Origin: Chamaea fasciata
Taxonomy: Eukaryota > Chordata > Aves > Passeriformes > Sylviidae
DNA: 64,000 nt
Direction: 5' to 3'
Assembly (NCBI GenBank): GCA_029207755.1
Contig: JARCOQ010000011.1
Location: forward strand, 24,927,712-24,991,711
This document shows positions 13,601 through 25,599 of the stretch, one piece after another (within the stretch, counting starts at the first letter, position 1; every line of letters begins with the position of its first letter). The translations under genes and the position numbers were made by a program. The notes below the pieces were generated by a model. The model saw nothing but the letters and a program-made list of their open reading frames with translations. It had not been told where the DNA came from and made no database searches.

Positions 13601-14724
13601 GGAAGATACATTTCCTCCTAAAGCGAAAACAAAACCCTGACTGTATCTGGAGTGCGTTGCTATATAAAAAGCCACAAATAGGGAAGAAAACAGTCAAAGA
13701 AAAACCAACGACCAAAAAAAAACCTCTCCTAAGCACGTGTGGATATGGTTTTAAAAAGAAATGGTACCCTAGTTCAAATACACTTCCCAACACAGATGTT
13801 AAACAAAAAATTAAAATAAAATTTAATAAAAAAAAAAAAACAGAGGGCAGGGAAGAAGGAGAGGGCCCCCTCCCCCCCAAATTATACTGTTCCCCTGGAT
13901 TAACTCCACCAGCTTCAGCAACCTTTCTCCCAAGGCACCTTCCACCTAAGAGGGGAAACCAGCTCCAGGTCTGTTTTTAAGGCAGATGGTTCCCCCATCC
14001 CAACCTCATCTACACTATGTATTGCTGAGCAATCATTTACACTATTAATCAACCAGAAACTCACCAGAAAGAAAGTAGGGCAAGCGAATAAAGATAGACT
14101 TCTCTCTTTTTTTTTTTTTCCTTGCACTGAAGGAAATAATATTTCTAAAAATACACTCGTTCAAGTCTTCAGCGATTCTGCTTGATTTTATTTATTTGTC
14201 TATGCGGCGGGCTGCGAGGAGCAGCCTATCTGCTGTCTCCCGCATAAAGGCTGCTTCTCTCAATGACTCCCCGTGCTCGTTCCCAACGAGCTCTTCTTAC
14301 GGCCAGAAAGACAGGGAAACGGGGAAAAGGAAGAAAGTTACAGGAGAAATGGACCGGGGGGACATCAGGCCACAGCCCACGCCGAGGCTGACACATCTGA
14401 CGAGCCTGACATTTCAAGGGTACACGCTGGGCTTCGTTTTCCAGGGGGGTGAGGAGGAGGCAGCGCGCAGGGACACAGCGGGAGAGGGATGGAGAGAGGC
14501 TGCGGGGCCGGGAAATCGCGGTCTGGGGCGCAGCCCCGCACCCCGGCGATGCCCTGCCCGCGATCCCTGCGCGTCCGCCTGCCCGCGGGGAGAGATCGGA
14601 GCCGGGGGGCTCCGGCTGGGACCGGCCCCGCTCCCCCGCCGCGGGGACCCGCCCGGCCGCACGCACCCGCGGCCCCGCGGCGCTGCGCGGGTGCGCACAC
14701 ACGGGCGCGCACACACCTGCGAGG

Positions 14725-14727
<3 letters not shown>

Positions 14728-14757
<30 letters not shown>
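14728..14757. repeat. (CA)15 microsatellite
   Basis: An uninterrupted CA run of about 30 bp lies 330-360 bp inside TNIK intron 1. It is embedded in a longer alternating purine-pyrimidine tract rich in CACG and TGCG steps (about 14690-14850). Confidence 0.95.
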
Positions 14758-14760
<3 letters not shown>

Positions 14761-14887
14761 GCGGGTGCACACACGCGCAGATACGCGCACACATGTGCGG
14801 ATGCACACACGTGTGGATGCGCGCACACGCGGCGGCGGGCACGCGCACGGGGCTATCTACCGGCATTTACATACGTGCGGGCGCACA

Positions 14888-14888
<1 letters not shown>

Positions 14889-14919
<31 letters not shown>
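14889..14919. repeat. (CA)n microsatellite, second array
   Basis: A second uninterrupted CA run of about 31 bp lies 130 bp beyond the first, between two GC-rich stretches. It is about 170 bp from the TNIK exon 1 donor site. Confidence 0.95.
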
Positions 14920-14920
<1 letters not shown>

Positions 14921-14959
14921 GAGCCCCGCGGACCCCCAGCCCCATCTCCCCGCCACCGG

Positions 14960-15040
14960 GGGATGGATGGATGCAGAGGTGGATGGGTGGATGGATGGAT
15001 GGATAGATGGATGGATGGATGGATGGATGGGGGGGGGGGG
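14960..15040. repeat. (GGAT)n array ending in a G12 run
   Basis: Imperfect GGAT units, interrupted by GCAGAGGT and a GATA variant, run to 15028 and end in twelve G residues at 15029-15040. The array ends only about 46 bp from the TNIK exon 1 splice donor at 15086. On the transcribed minus strand it reads ATCC with a C12 run. Confidence 0.95.
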
Positions 15041-15086
15041 TGCCGTTCCCGCATGCCTCCCCGCGATCCCCGGCCCTGCGCCTCAC

Positions 15087-15143
15087 CCGCAGCGCCGAGA
15101 GGTCTATCTCGTCCAGGCTCCGCGCCGGGGAGTCGCTCGCCAT
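15087..15143 (-). CDS. TNIK: TNIK exon 1, coding part (TRAF2 and NCK-interacting kinase, N-terminus)
   Basis: The exon encodes [19 protein letters not shown], which as I recall is the N-terminus of vertebrate TNIK, and then meets a splice donor (CGG followed by GTGAGG). The ATG at 15143-15141 has a strong start context, with A at -3 and G at +4. TNIK is a germinal-centre-kinase-family Ser/Thr kinase with an N-terminal kinase domain and a C-terminal citron-homology domain. It activates TCF4/beta-catenin transcription, JNK signalling and cytoskeletal remodelling. These 19 residues precede the kinase domain, and the exon ends on a codon boundary. Reading past the donor gives only an intronic translation. 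MINK1 and MAP4K4 have related but different N-termini, and the PLD1 neighbour also supports TNIK. Confidence 0.93.
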
Positions 15144-15211
15144 ATTTCCGCCGCCGGCCAGGCGGCCCCGCCGCCACCGAGCGGGCAGTGGCGGCCGCCG
15201 CGGCGCTGGCG

Positions 15212-15219
15212 CTATTTAA
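15212..15219 (-). promoter_or_regulatory. TATA-like / A+T-rich element upstream of TNIK
   Basis: The minus strand reads TTAAATAG about 70 bp upstream of the TNIK ATG, the only A+T-rich octamer in this GC-rich stretch. It could act as a weak TATA box, which would give a very short 5' UTR, or as a degenerate MEF2-type site. Position and composition are the only evidence. Confidence 0.25.
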
Positions 15220-15441
15220 CGCCTCTCCTCATGCGGGGCGCCGGGAAGGAGAAGCCAGCGCCGCCGCCACTGCCCTTCCGCCCGCAACGCGGCTCGCCTA
15301 GGGGCGGCCAGGCAGGCAGGGACGGCCGCGGGCTGCGCCGGGATGGCGGCGGCGGCGGCGCATCGCCGCGCCCGCCCCGCACCGCGCCCGCACGGCCCCG
15401 CGCCGCCCCTGTCTGTCACCGCGGGGGCGGCGCCCGACCCG

Positions 15442-15454
15442 CCGCCAGGGGGCG
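15442..15454 (+). promoter_or_regulatory. CTCF-type motif in the TNIK promoter island
   Basis: CCGCCAGGGGGCG matches the CTCF core consensus CCASYAGRKGGCR at every position if G is allowed for A at position 3, the common variant. It lies about 300 bp upstream of the TNIK start codon. In GC-rich DNA this string can also arise by chance or bind Sp/KLF proteins. Confidence 0.45.
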
Positions 15455-15860
15455 GCGCCGCGCGGGGGCGGGCAGAGCCCCCCCGGGGACGGGCGGGGGT
15501 GCGCCGCGACCCGCCGCGGCCGGCGGGGACCGAGCCTCTGGGGGCGGCGGCGCCCTCCCGAGGGACCCGGCGTCCCGGAGGTCGGCGGTGCACGCCCGGT
15601 GGCGCGCAAACGGGCTCGTCCTGCTCGCAGATCCCCCCGACGCAGAGCGGGCGGGACTGCCCGGGCACCCGGGCTGCAGCCGGGCGGAGGGGCGCGGGGG
15701 GGTCGGGCCGCCGGGGTTCCCCCACGCCAGGACCCCGGCGGCGGTGCCCGTCGGGGCCGGTGGGAAAAGCTGCCCGGTTTCAGGGGCTTGGACTCAAATT
15801 CTGCCAGGCGGGAGGGTGGGAAGCGCCAAGGCCGGGGGAGCAGCCACCCCCCGTGCTGTG

Positions 15861-18800
15861 TGCTCCTCGGGATGCTCAGTGAGGTTTGGCCCTTCTGCAG
15901 CCGGGTCCACGTGTCACACCTGGGTTTGCTGACCTGTTGTCGACCCGTCTGCTCGGCACTCGGGAGCCATCCCAGCCCGACCAACTCCCATGCTGATCCT
16001 AAGTAGGAATAAGAGATGGATGCTGTGTTCGGAATTGGCCAAACCGCCTCCCAAGCCAGCAATAGCTAGGTAGAGTCAGCTTTTAGTTTTCCTTATTTCC
16101 CTTTTTCGGATGTGGTTCCTGCCAAACCAGGTGCCGCATATAAATATATATGTATAAAAAATCTGTTGCCTGTGAGAGAACCGTATGGAAGCTTTACTTA
16201 CAACATCAACTTGTGTCAGGAGCTTACAATATGCAGATCTGGGGAAGCGGAAACCCTACACATGAGTCAGAACTGGCAGGCGGATGGGATTTTCTTACAC
16301 TTTCTGATTGGAGATGGGCTCCAAAAAGTAATAATAAATGGTATTACAAACAGCCGTGCAGTTGTGGGGATGCTGCGTGCTGCTGCTGGTGCGGGAGGTG
16401 CAGCCTCGCCAGGCAGGACGGCGGGACACGGACGGAGCGAAGGGCAGAAGGAGCTGCTGGAACCTCCCCACGAGCAGCAGGATCGGTGCTGCCACTGCCC
16501 CTGCCCTCGGCTGGCCGGGCAGCCCGCTCAGGGGGACTGCACCCCCGCCTTGTCCTTACTAATCCCGATCGCAGCGCCGGCGTTTCAGCTTGCAGGGCTT
16601 GCGGGGGCGCAGCAGAATGTGATTTTTTTCAGTAATGAACTGCCCGAGTGGCAGGTAGCGGAAGTCGCACGGGGCTGCACATCACCCGCAGTGACGGCAG
16701 TCTGCCTGGATTTAACCCCTTTGCCCAAGCGACAAGTCGTCACTCCCAACAGCCCTCGCTCGCATATAAAGAGGTAAATCTGATCGAAATGCTCCACTCG
16801 ACAAACTCCCCAATCTTTTGCGGTGTTTTTCTAGACCAGATGTTGTCTGTGTCTGTTCCAGCCCAGGGATTGCAATGTTGCGCTTGTAGTTGGGGAGCTG
16901 GAAGCAAAACTGCCTGGAAACTGGTAACAAACCAATGCGAGACTTCCTCCTGCTGTCATTGTTCTCAGGGAGAGAAGGGAGGAACGAACAGGATGAGAGA
17001 GGATGCTGGCTCGCTCTAATGTGCTTTCCATCCAAGAACACACAGGATTATTTGTGGAAAACATAAGGATTAATATATGCACATACATATATGTACGTCT
17101 AATCCCGAAAATAGACAGAGGGCCCTGATCCTCAGTGATAAGAATGGGCAAGGAGACCAGCTCCTTTTTAATGCCTTTGTTGGGATCAGCTCTGGGTGGG
17201 GGTTCGGGGGGTCGCACCGACCGCCACTGCTCCCGATGAACGACGCAGGGGAGAAAATGTTCAGCTCTGCAACGGAGCAGAGCCAGACCCACCATCCTTG
17301 CCAAAATCCCTGGGAAAACACTGTTGGGCTGGAGGTCTAGGGATGTCTGTCTGGTCGAGTGCTGTTGAAGTTATGGTGATGAGATGGAATTCGGCTCTGG
17401 TTGGGGTGAGGTGCTCTATGCTTCTGCCGACCCAGAGTGGTTTTTCCTTGGCCCTTGGTTTCATGTTGGCTCGTTGTTTTTAGGGGTTTTTTTCGCTCCT
17501 TCTGGGCGCTGAGGTCCGTGGGAGTCTTCTTCAGTTACATACCGGGTGGTGCCATCGGTGGCCACGCGGGAAGCGCAGGGCAGGGATGGGTACTCGACGG
17601 GAAGAATACAGTTCTAAAGGAAGAGACTTTGCGGTCAATGGCATTGAACAGGGAAAGCATTACAATAACAGTGGAGATGGGGTAAACGGTATTTAACAAA
17701 AGAGACCTTTCAATAGGTACAAGATAACAAGGTCACCGGCACTTTAACGAGAGAAGGCACTTTACAGTTGAATTCTTAAACTGAGTTTAGAAACTTGTAT
17801 TTTATTTCTTACACTCAGCACGAGTGCCAAGTCCCAAGCTAAGCTATGATTTAATTATCATCTATCCACTGCCTATCAAGGTGGGGAAAATATAGAGGAC
17901 CCTCTTGTTATCACCGAAATAAGAAATGTATAAAGTGATGGAGGGAGGTGACAGGAAAATCCCAGAGAGGGCTGCTGTTTCCAGGCTGCTTGCAGCAAAA
18001 TCGGAGCCTTGGAGGGGAGATGTGCACCCGGTGACCTCCAGAGATGCCAGGGCTGCTACGTGGGCTGTACTGGTGCCCAGACAGGCTGCAGGAAAAGCTT
18101 AAACTGAGCAGTCATTTTGCAGAAAGCTTTTTCCATAAAGAAATTAAGTTTCCAATATGCTACTCTTTTAGTTATGTATTTGCCAATCTATCTGTGTCTC
18201 TCTGCACGCTGGTTTTTTATCTGCCAGGAGCATCTAAACAAACCTTGCAGTGACAGTCACTGTTACTCCAAACAAAGTGCTCAGTTGAACTGGCTCAAAA
18301 TATTTTGCCGTGAGTCATTTCGGCACAAAATTGAGTTTCCACCTGGCAGGTCCCCCCTGGGCATGGCAGCCGGACCCTGCTGTGCCACACCAGCTCCAGC
18401 CAGCAGTGGCACAGCCATGGGTGAGATGCAGCATGGGCAGGGCATCGCCAAGCCAAACAAAGGAATTATTTCCCATCCTTCATTAAGCAGTAACCACGGA
18501 GGAAGCGCACAGCCCTCCCAGCTCACTCCCCGCGTCGCTCATCAGCTCCATGTCTACTGCCACGGACACTGGGATCATTCTGGGACAGGGCATTGTTTTT
18601 CCTCTTTCATTTCCCTTTGGAAAGTGGGGAAATGTGAAAATGCCACATTTCCTACGGGCCTTGGTGAGCAATGAGCACCTTAATGACCCAAAGCTCTGCT
18701 GTCAGCCCCCAGATAAACTATCCAGGTCATTTGACCTCTGCCTAAAACTAAATTTAATTATCTAACAGTGCCATCACTGTTAATTATATTGTGAGGGGGT

Positions 18801-21800
18801 GTATGTAGAATGAGTAAATCTAAGTGACACATAAGCCCTTGTCCAATTAGCAACAGCTTCAAATGCTTTGGGCTTTGGATCATTCTTCAAGAGATGATCA
18901 AGAAAAGGAATGAAGCAAACAAGGAAGCACATTTGGGCCCCGACAAATGATTTATTCCACAATAATTCTGTGACCACGTGGCCCTAATTTTTCTGGTGTC
19001 CTAAGTCCAGGCTGGTTTACCCCAGTGTTAGCCCATGTAAGGCTTAAAGGACTCTGCCCGAACTGAACAGAGAATGCTGAAACATTTATACTCTGTAAAA
19101 TGCGTAATAATTGGGGTTTAGGCTAACATGCAGCTGTGTTAAAAGAGACTCAGAAATAACTGGCTACATGTGTCCTAACACACATCTATTGATCTCAAAT
19201 GCACTTCAACTGATTCATTATCACTTACTGATTGCTCGTCCTCCTGCTGATGTGGGTTCCTCTCCAGGGAGAGAAGTGTTTTTCCATTGCATCCTTGGAG
19301 CAGAGCAGGCCTACGTGAGTGAACCCTGCTGCCAGGATTTTTCCTATAGCTGTATACAAAAGAAAAATCCCCTGTATATAGTTCATCGCTCCCTTACTTG
19401 AGCATTGTGTAAGAACAACCCCCTGTAATCACTGCGATGGGGGAGTAAATGGAAAACCAGCAAGGGCTCTTTGGAAAACCCTTTCTCCACGGATTCATAC
19501 CAGGGAACAGAACGGTGCACTCAAACAGCAAATTCCTGGGGCACCACGGGGAAAGAGACAGTGGATGGTTCATTTCCAGGAGGTTAACTCACCCACAGCG
19601 CCTCTCCAAGCTGCTGTTCTTCCCTAGAATATTTGACACTGAGGAGCAGCACAGGGTCTTCTTTATGGCCCTTCTGTGGCCATTGCATTTGTCTTCTCTT
19701 GAGGGCTGCCACTGTGGGCCAAAGCCACCGGGGACAGAGCAGCCCTGGAGCCACCCCCAGCATGGTGCTAAAAGCAGCAGGAGTGCTTGCTGTGCCCTTG
19801 CCTGGTTTGCGCGGCTCAGACTCGCTCTGTGCCTGGCCTGAGCTAAAGGAGGCTTCTCCAGGGCAGCAGGCAGCCACATCCTTTGAGGCACCTCTGCATT
19901 ATTTACCAGAATGCCAAAATTTAACGATAAAATTTCAGGTTTTAGGTGAAGCAGAGCTGTATGTAATACTGTGTGTGCCTCCCCTGCAGATGCAGCGGGC
20001 ACTGATGTCTCTCCCCTCAGCCTGGCTACAGCATCAGGGGTCTAACATGTCCTTTTGGCTACACATTTCCACATTGCTGTTTGGGAACACTCCACGCTAG
20101 TGATGCAGGACTTGGTTTTGTCAATTAACCTCTTTCCTTTGTGTCTCCTCTCCAAAGAAAAAAAAAACAAAAACCATTAAAGGGCAACCCTGCTCTTCAG
20201 GAGGGTGTCATGTCTTTTACAGTCATTTAAAATGTGCCAATTGTGAGTGGTTAGAAACCAATCAAAACCCCATTTTTGCACTGCTTGCAGAAAACCTAAT
20301 GTGGCCTTGCCCCCAGCAAACCACGTCCCCACAGTCCCACTGAGGAATACTAATTTCTCCTTTCTTTGCTGGGATCTCAGGGATGATATTAGTATGTGTA
20401 AGATCCAGAGTGCATGAGCTGCCAGAACAGGGACGTTCCCCAGAACCCACCTGCCAAAGCAGGGAAGTCCTTTGGGAGCCCCTGCCCATAAATACTGGAT
20501 TTACGGCCCCATCCACGGGCTGAACAGCTGCTCCATTTGTAAAGTGCCTTTTATCAAAACTATTTATCATCCCAATACGTTTTTTATGTGGATCAGTCTG
20601 GAGCTGAGCTACCATAAGCCAACCAGTATTTATTTTCTCTCTTTCCCTTTTCTCTCCTGGGTTGCCTTGCATCCCAAAGACAGCCCCAGGTCTGGGAAAC
20701 ACCTGACCCGAAGCCACCCCCATCTGGCATGGAGCACAGATCACTAGAACAAGAGAAACTGGCTTCTATCTTTTGTCAAATGCAAATTGCTGAGAGTTAA
20801 TTAAGACACATTTCAGGAAGAGTGAGCTTTTTTTTTTTTTCTTTTTTTAAATTATAATCTCTCCTGAGGTGTGGGTAGGGTTCAACATCTCTCCTCAGGA
20901 AAGGGGTTACAAAACTGGAACTGCAGTTGGCAAAGGTGCTGGCAACAAAGGTCCCACGGGGCTTCACTGGCAGCCAGGCATACAGAGGTCTCTGAGACCT
21001 GTGAGACTGGAGGCAATACACATCCAAAACCTCCTTGGCATCTATATATTTTTCCAGATTTCCCTTTTTTCTTTATGATCAGTGTCTTCACCGTGGCTTG
21101 TAATATTTGTTGTTCTGAAAAGAAGATAGGGCCAAAACCCCATGGTGCTTCTGCCTTGTTGGGAGCATGTTGAATACTTGCCATTTTCCCCTGCAAAAGG
21201 CACAAGTCCTTTATACACACACACAGAGACACACAGACACAGACACACACACCCTATCCCCCCAAAAAAAAACCTAATAAAAGAAAGGTTAAACAACAGA
21301 ACAGACTTTGCAAGTGTTTTCAGGCTTCCCACTCATCATCAATGCCCAAAGCAGAAGCCAGTCAGAAAACAACTGGAGGTACTTAAAGCAACTCAAAGTA
21401 ATCATCTGAGTAGTGCTTAAATTGGGAGGGTTTGAGTAGGAAGACGGGGTTGGAGCCAACTGCTGTTGCCTTTCTGGGGAGGCTTCACTCAGAGGTGTTT
21501 ACTTCCTCATGCCTTCATGGAGATGTGGCAGTCTATAAAAGCACTCCTCCTGGAATTAGATGAAAATGGGATTGAAAAAAAAAAAGAAGAAGAAGAAGGA
21601 GGGGGATGTTGTAAGTCCTGTCATAACAAGGAAAAGCTTAAAAAAGTTCACCCAGATATTCACCAAAGGTAAGACGTGCTGTGTGTTTAGGAACTGGATG
21701 GACAATATCAAGGCATGGGCTTTCTGACGTGTGAAAGTGAAAATCATTACCAGAGCACCCAAAAATACCACTTCACCATCTCAGAGAGGAGGCAGTTGAG

Positions 21801-24800
21801 TCTGGATTTATATATGGAAGGCCTTCTGCCGCAGGGATGTGGATGGAGGCTGGCTTTGGGCCCAGGAGGTCCTGTAGAGTTGATACATACTGATTGACAC
21901 ATTTTCACCCATGGGAGGCAAACGCAGGAGGAAGGGACAAGGGTCCTCCGAGCTGAGCAGCATCCCACTGGTCAGTAGAAACCTGGGAATGAAGGAGCGT
22001 CCAAGACAGGAAAGGCACGGTCACACTTGGTTCAGCACAAGGATGTATGGATCAAAATAAAACGGGTACATTTAAACAAGCTGATGACTTTAGTGTTAAC
22101 ATGTGATATCTGGATAACTACCAAAACACCAGGCAGGAAACTGTGTGGTTTTGAAAATATCAGTTGAAGGCGTTCTGCATGTTCAGTGGAGTGACTCCAT
22201 CTTCAGTTAAGAAAGCAGAAAAGAGTGGGCTGATCCTCAGAGCAGGGGGAAACCCTGCCCACATCTGAGCCTGCAGTCTGGGCTCTCAGGAGTAGGTTAC
22301 TACAGGGGAACCATCGGCTGGGAATAGACAGGACACTCAGGAGAACCTTGGCAAGAAAATTACGTCAACCCCAAACAACAAAGACACACACGACTGAGAC
22401 CCAGTTCCACTGTGCACCAGTTCTGAGTGGGAGGGATAAGCTGGAAAATTTCCTTTGAAATTCTGTCCCCTACAGGCTCAAAGCAGCCAGAGTATTAGAG
22501 AGACTTTAAAAAGTGTCATTCATATATTTAATGAACTCAGAAATTTGTGTTTCTCAGTTTATGGCTCCTAGCACGTGCACCACTGCAGCCTGCACAGAGG
22601 TTGCCAAGACCTTTGCCACCCCCAAGAGTTACAAGACTTTCAAAACCACATGGAGATGACTGAGAAGAGACAGCAATTGAAGAATGACTTCTTTGTCCAT
22701 CGCTGCTGTCTGAGGCTGTCAGAGTGGTGCTCCAGCCGTGTCCAGTGCAGGGCTCTGGAAAGCTGAGACGTCTACAAAATCCAAGCACATTGTACATGCA
22801 CTGCTCCGTTACTGGTGCTTTGTTACCGGTGCTTTCCTAACCCAGCCTTTGCCGAGGAGGCAGCTGAAAGGCTTGGGGCAGTGGCAAAGGCAGGAGCTGG
22901 TTTTGTGCCCTTGGATACTGGAAGAGCTGCAACGTGTCCTGACAGTAAGAATCTTCCTCCCTGGTGCCTGCCAAGGGTGATGTAAAAATGAGCCGGTGGT
23001 TCAGTCCACTTTCAAGTCCTGCTTGACCAAAGCTGATTGTGGTGGGTGGTGTCCTGTTGGTCCCTTGCACCACATGCTTGGACAGAGGGGATAAAGCCAT
23101 TCTGTACCACCTCATCTCACCAAAATGCACCGAGGGGAGGTGCTGACAGCCCCACAAGGGACCTCTCTGCAAAATTTCTCTGAATTATTTAGTTGCTGTA
23201 GAAGGTTTCAGTGCTTTACACAACATCTTAAAAGAAGCAAGTTGGCCATATCCTGACAGAAAAATCCACCATCCTCCGCACAGGCAGGTGGTGGATTCAG
23301 CCCTTTGTGAGCTCTCAGAAGCACCAGATGACACGCACAGCAAAGTCTGAGTTCTGCGTTTGCTGTAGCCGACACACGCTGTTCGCTGAGAGAGAATTAG
23401 CCATTTCCTCTGCAAAACTGAGCACTAAGAGCTAGTCCAGCTGCTAGTAAACGGCAATTAGGCTGCTAAAAGCCCAGGTTGCTTGTGAAAAACAGGACTG
23501 GAGCTCCTGAAACACGCAGGCCCTCTTTCAGCCTGGTTTGTCATTACTTTTCAGTCTCTAACTTGATCTAGTGTTAGAGCTGAGATGCAGCTGGCCTGGG
23601 ATTACCCATTAAAATAATGAAAAAACCTGTAAGACAACAATTTCTTCCAGGCACGCAAAACAGTTGTGTTTGCCCTTGCAGAATTGCCCCTGTTTTTTTT
23701 TTTTCAGGTCCTGGCTATGTAGATAAAGGAATACGAAAACATAACCAGCACATCAGCTTTATACTGAGTTCAGATTAAGCACAGCAAAATTACCAGCCCA
23801 GCTAGTCAGAAAGAAAGAAATATAAGGGGTCAAAGTGACGTTATCCCACATGGCACTGAAGGGAAATGACCCCTCAGATTATCACAAGGTGCTGGTGCTA
23901 ATCACACCCGGGTGGGTGGATGTGCCACATCGGAAAACTATGAAAAAATTCTATGTGCCAGTAAATCCTCTGCTGAATTCTCTTTGCAGAGGTTGATATA
24001 AACAAAAGTTAGGATGGACAGAAGGGGACTACACAAGCCTGCTTGGCAAGGGTGGGTCTTCCAAACGGCGTGTCTGAAGTGTTTCTGGGGAGATATTTTG
24101 CTTGATTTCTCTCCCAGCTCTCACAACATTCAGCACTTTTGCAGGTCTTGGAGCCACGCGTCCATATATGACTTTCAGCTCTTATTTTAAAATATGCAAC
24201 TGGAAGTTGTAGCCTTAGGAAAGCAATAGAGTATGACCCCTGAGAGGGTAAAAGAAACTGAAGTTAAGTTCAGGTGACCTGAGGGTGGAGGTGATGGGAT
24301 TGCTGAGGTCCCAGGTCAAAGACACCATCCATCTATCCAGCGTGAGGAGAGCTCTCCAACCCCTCAGCTCCACTCCAGCCTTGCTGTAGCCTTGCCAGAA
24401 GTAAAATATTGGAAATGTGGGTGACAGCTTAGATTACACATTGTTAGAAACAGCCAGGATAATCTGCTGCTAGCTCCCTAAAAGGAAATCTTTAGCTAAC
24501 AAACATGCTCCAGCCTTTTGAGCTGGCAGATAAGGATGGAACAGGGGATAAAACATAGCTGGATAGCAGGGAAGTGGTGCTGTGCAGGGAGGTGTGTCAC
24601 CAGGCCAGAGGAAACCGTGTGGGGCAGGAGAGCTGCCGGGAAGAGGAAGGTGCAGGGTCAGGGTTTTGGGTGCTGCCATGTGCCCCACCGCAGCCCTGGC
24701 ACTGGCTGTCAGGGGCAGCCAGCACAGCTTGATGGGCTTTGTGCTCCTCATCAGGGGCTTCATCATGGCCATTTATCATCCCCATGTCCATCCCGTGACA

Positions 24801-25599
24801 CTACAGCACGTGGCTTTGCTAGGAAGATCCCACAGTGGGTCAAAGAAAAGCATCACCTTCCTTGTTTATAGAAGAACACTGCGGGAGATAACCCTGCCCT
24901 TCTCGAGGGCAAACGGCATCTCCATGATTTCCATCTGTCCCATCCAAGGCTGTGAGATTTCCAGGCCAGGGAAATTGCTGGGGTTTGAGATCCCTTGGCA
25001 TCCCAGGATCCCGGGAAGGTGCCCCAAGGTGCTGCAATGCGAATGCATCACAGTGCTGCTGCTGCTGCTGCCATCACCACCAGTAACAACACTGGTGTAT
25101 TGGGGACAAGCAATACTGTGTCTCTTCTGAGGGCAGGAACCTTGTGGACGTGGATTTTGCTCCTGCTGAGGAAGTCTCTGTTTGGAACAGCATGTCTCAG
25201 CTCACGGAGACTTCTCCTGCTGAGACATTTAGAATAAATTCTGCACAGACCTTTCTGGCACGGTAAAAATAATAATAATGAAGTTGCAAGACCCAGAAAG
25301 TGTACACACAGTGGAAATCAAATTTGGAATGATTTAGGTGATTCAGGCCTTTTGGGGGGCAATAAGCAGCTAGTGCAGCTCACCACATGCTCGCACAGCC
25401 CAAGAGCTCCAAGTCAGCTTGAATGAATGATTCATTATTCCGCACACGCTCCGGCTCCTCCGCCACTCCAGCCTGTACCCAGCTGGATCTCAGGAGAAAT
25501 TCCTAGAGTGTGTAATCGTGTATAATGTGATCATCCTGCAGCAGGAAATAGGTTTGTAAGCGTTCTTAGCCGGTACAATCGATGTCGTACAGATACGGT
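15861..25599. other. TNIK-PLD1 intergenic region, distal part, no gene recognised
   Basis: I found no exon with a recognisable protein match and credible splice sites. I also saw no CR1 fragment here. The stretch holds scattered A/T runs, a CA-rich tract at 21215-21253 and a GAA-rich tract at 21577-21605. Several non-repetitive A+T-rich stretches, such as 17700-17990 and 18100-18330 (with an AP-1-like TGAGTCA at 18311-18317), could be regulatory. ORFs such as the one at 16112-16777 have no family signature. Confidence 0.6.
21215..21253. repeat. Imperfect (CA)n / CAGA tract
   Basis: Short CA runs are interrupted by GA dinucleotides, giving CACACAGAGACACACAGACACAGACACACAC-like sequence. It is a simple repeat in the intergenic region. 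Confidence 0.85.

Larger units (their letters stand above)
1..15086 (-). other. TNIK: TNIK intron 1 (5' portion; continues past the window edge)
   Basis: This is intronic sequence downstream of TNIK exon 1 on the minus strand. The donor GTGAGG at 15086-15081 opens it, and no second TNIK exon (the kinase-domain start, which should encode DPAGIFELVELVGNG-like sequence) is visible before position 1. TNIK intron 1 is very long in other vertebrates, so its absence is expected. The region contains two CR1 fragments, an ATCC array, two CA arrays, a GGAT array and several A-rich or T-rich runs. Open frames of 60-180 codons on both strands lack recognisable domains and I treat them as chance. Several stretches look like possible conserved non-coding elements (see findings). 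Confidence 0.8.
14450..15860 (-). promoter_or_regulatory. TNIK: CpG island covering the TNIK promoter and exon 1
   Basis: GC content and CpG density rise sharply across this interval and surround the TNIK start codon. Upstream of the ATG (higher coordinates) there are many GGGGCGG or CCGCCC Sp1-type boxes and a GGC-triplet run near 15343-15362. The arrangement fits a broad CpG-island promoter on the minus strand. Long open frames on both strands here result from low stop-codon frequency in GC-rich DNA. Island edges were judged by eye. Confidence 0.75.

Noticed and set aside
14853..15086. Continuation of the TNIK ATG-initiated frame past 15087
   Set aside because: The first 19 codons match TNIK, then a consensus donor occurs and the translation turns into VCVCVC-type repeat sequence. 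The extension is intronic.
14196..15932. 578-codon plus-strand ORF across the TNIK promoter island
   Set aside because: It runs antisense over TNIK exon 1 and through CA and GGAT repeats ([18 protein letters not shown]). GC-rich DNA lacks stop codons, and no protein family is recognisable.
16112..16777. 221-codon plus-strand ORF upstream of TNIK, considered as a divergent gene
   Set aside because: There is no recognisable domain, no convincing splice sites, and the frame is not supported by any family signature. Divergent non-coding transcription remains possible.
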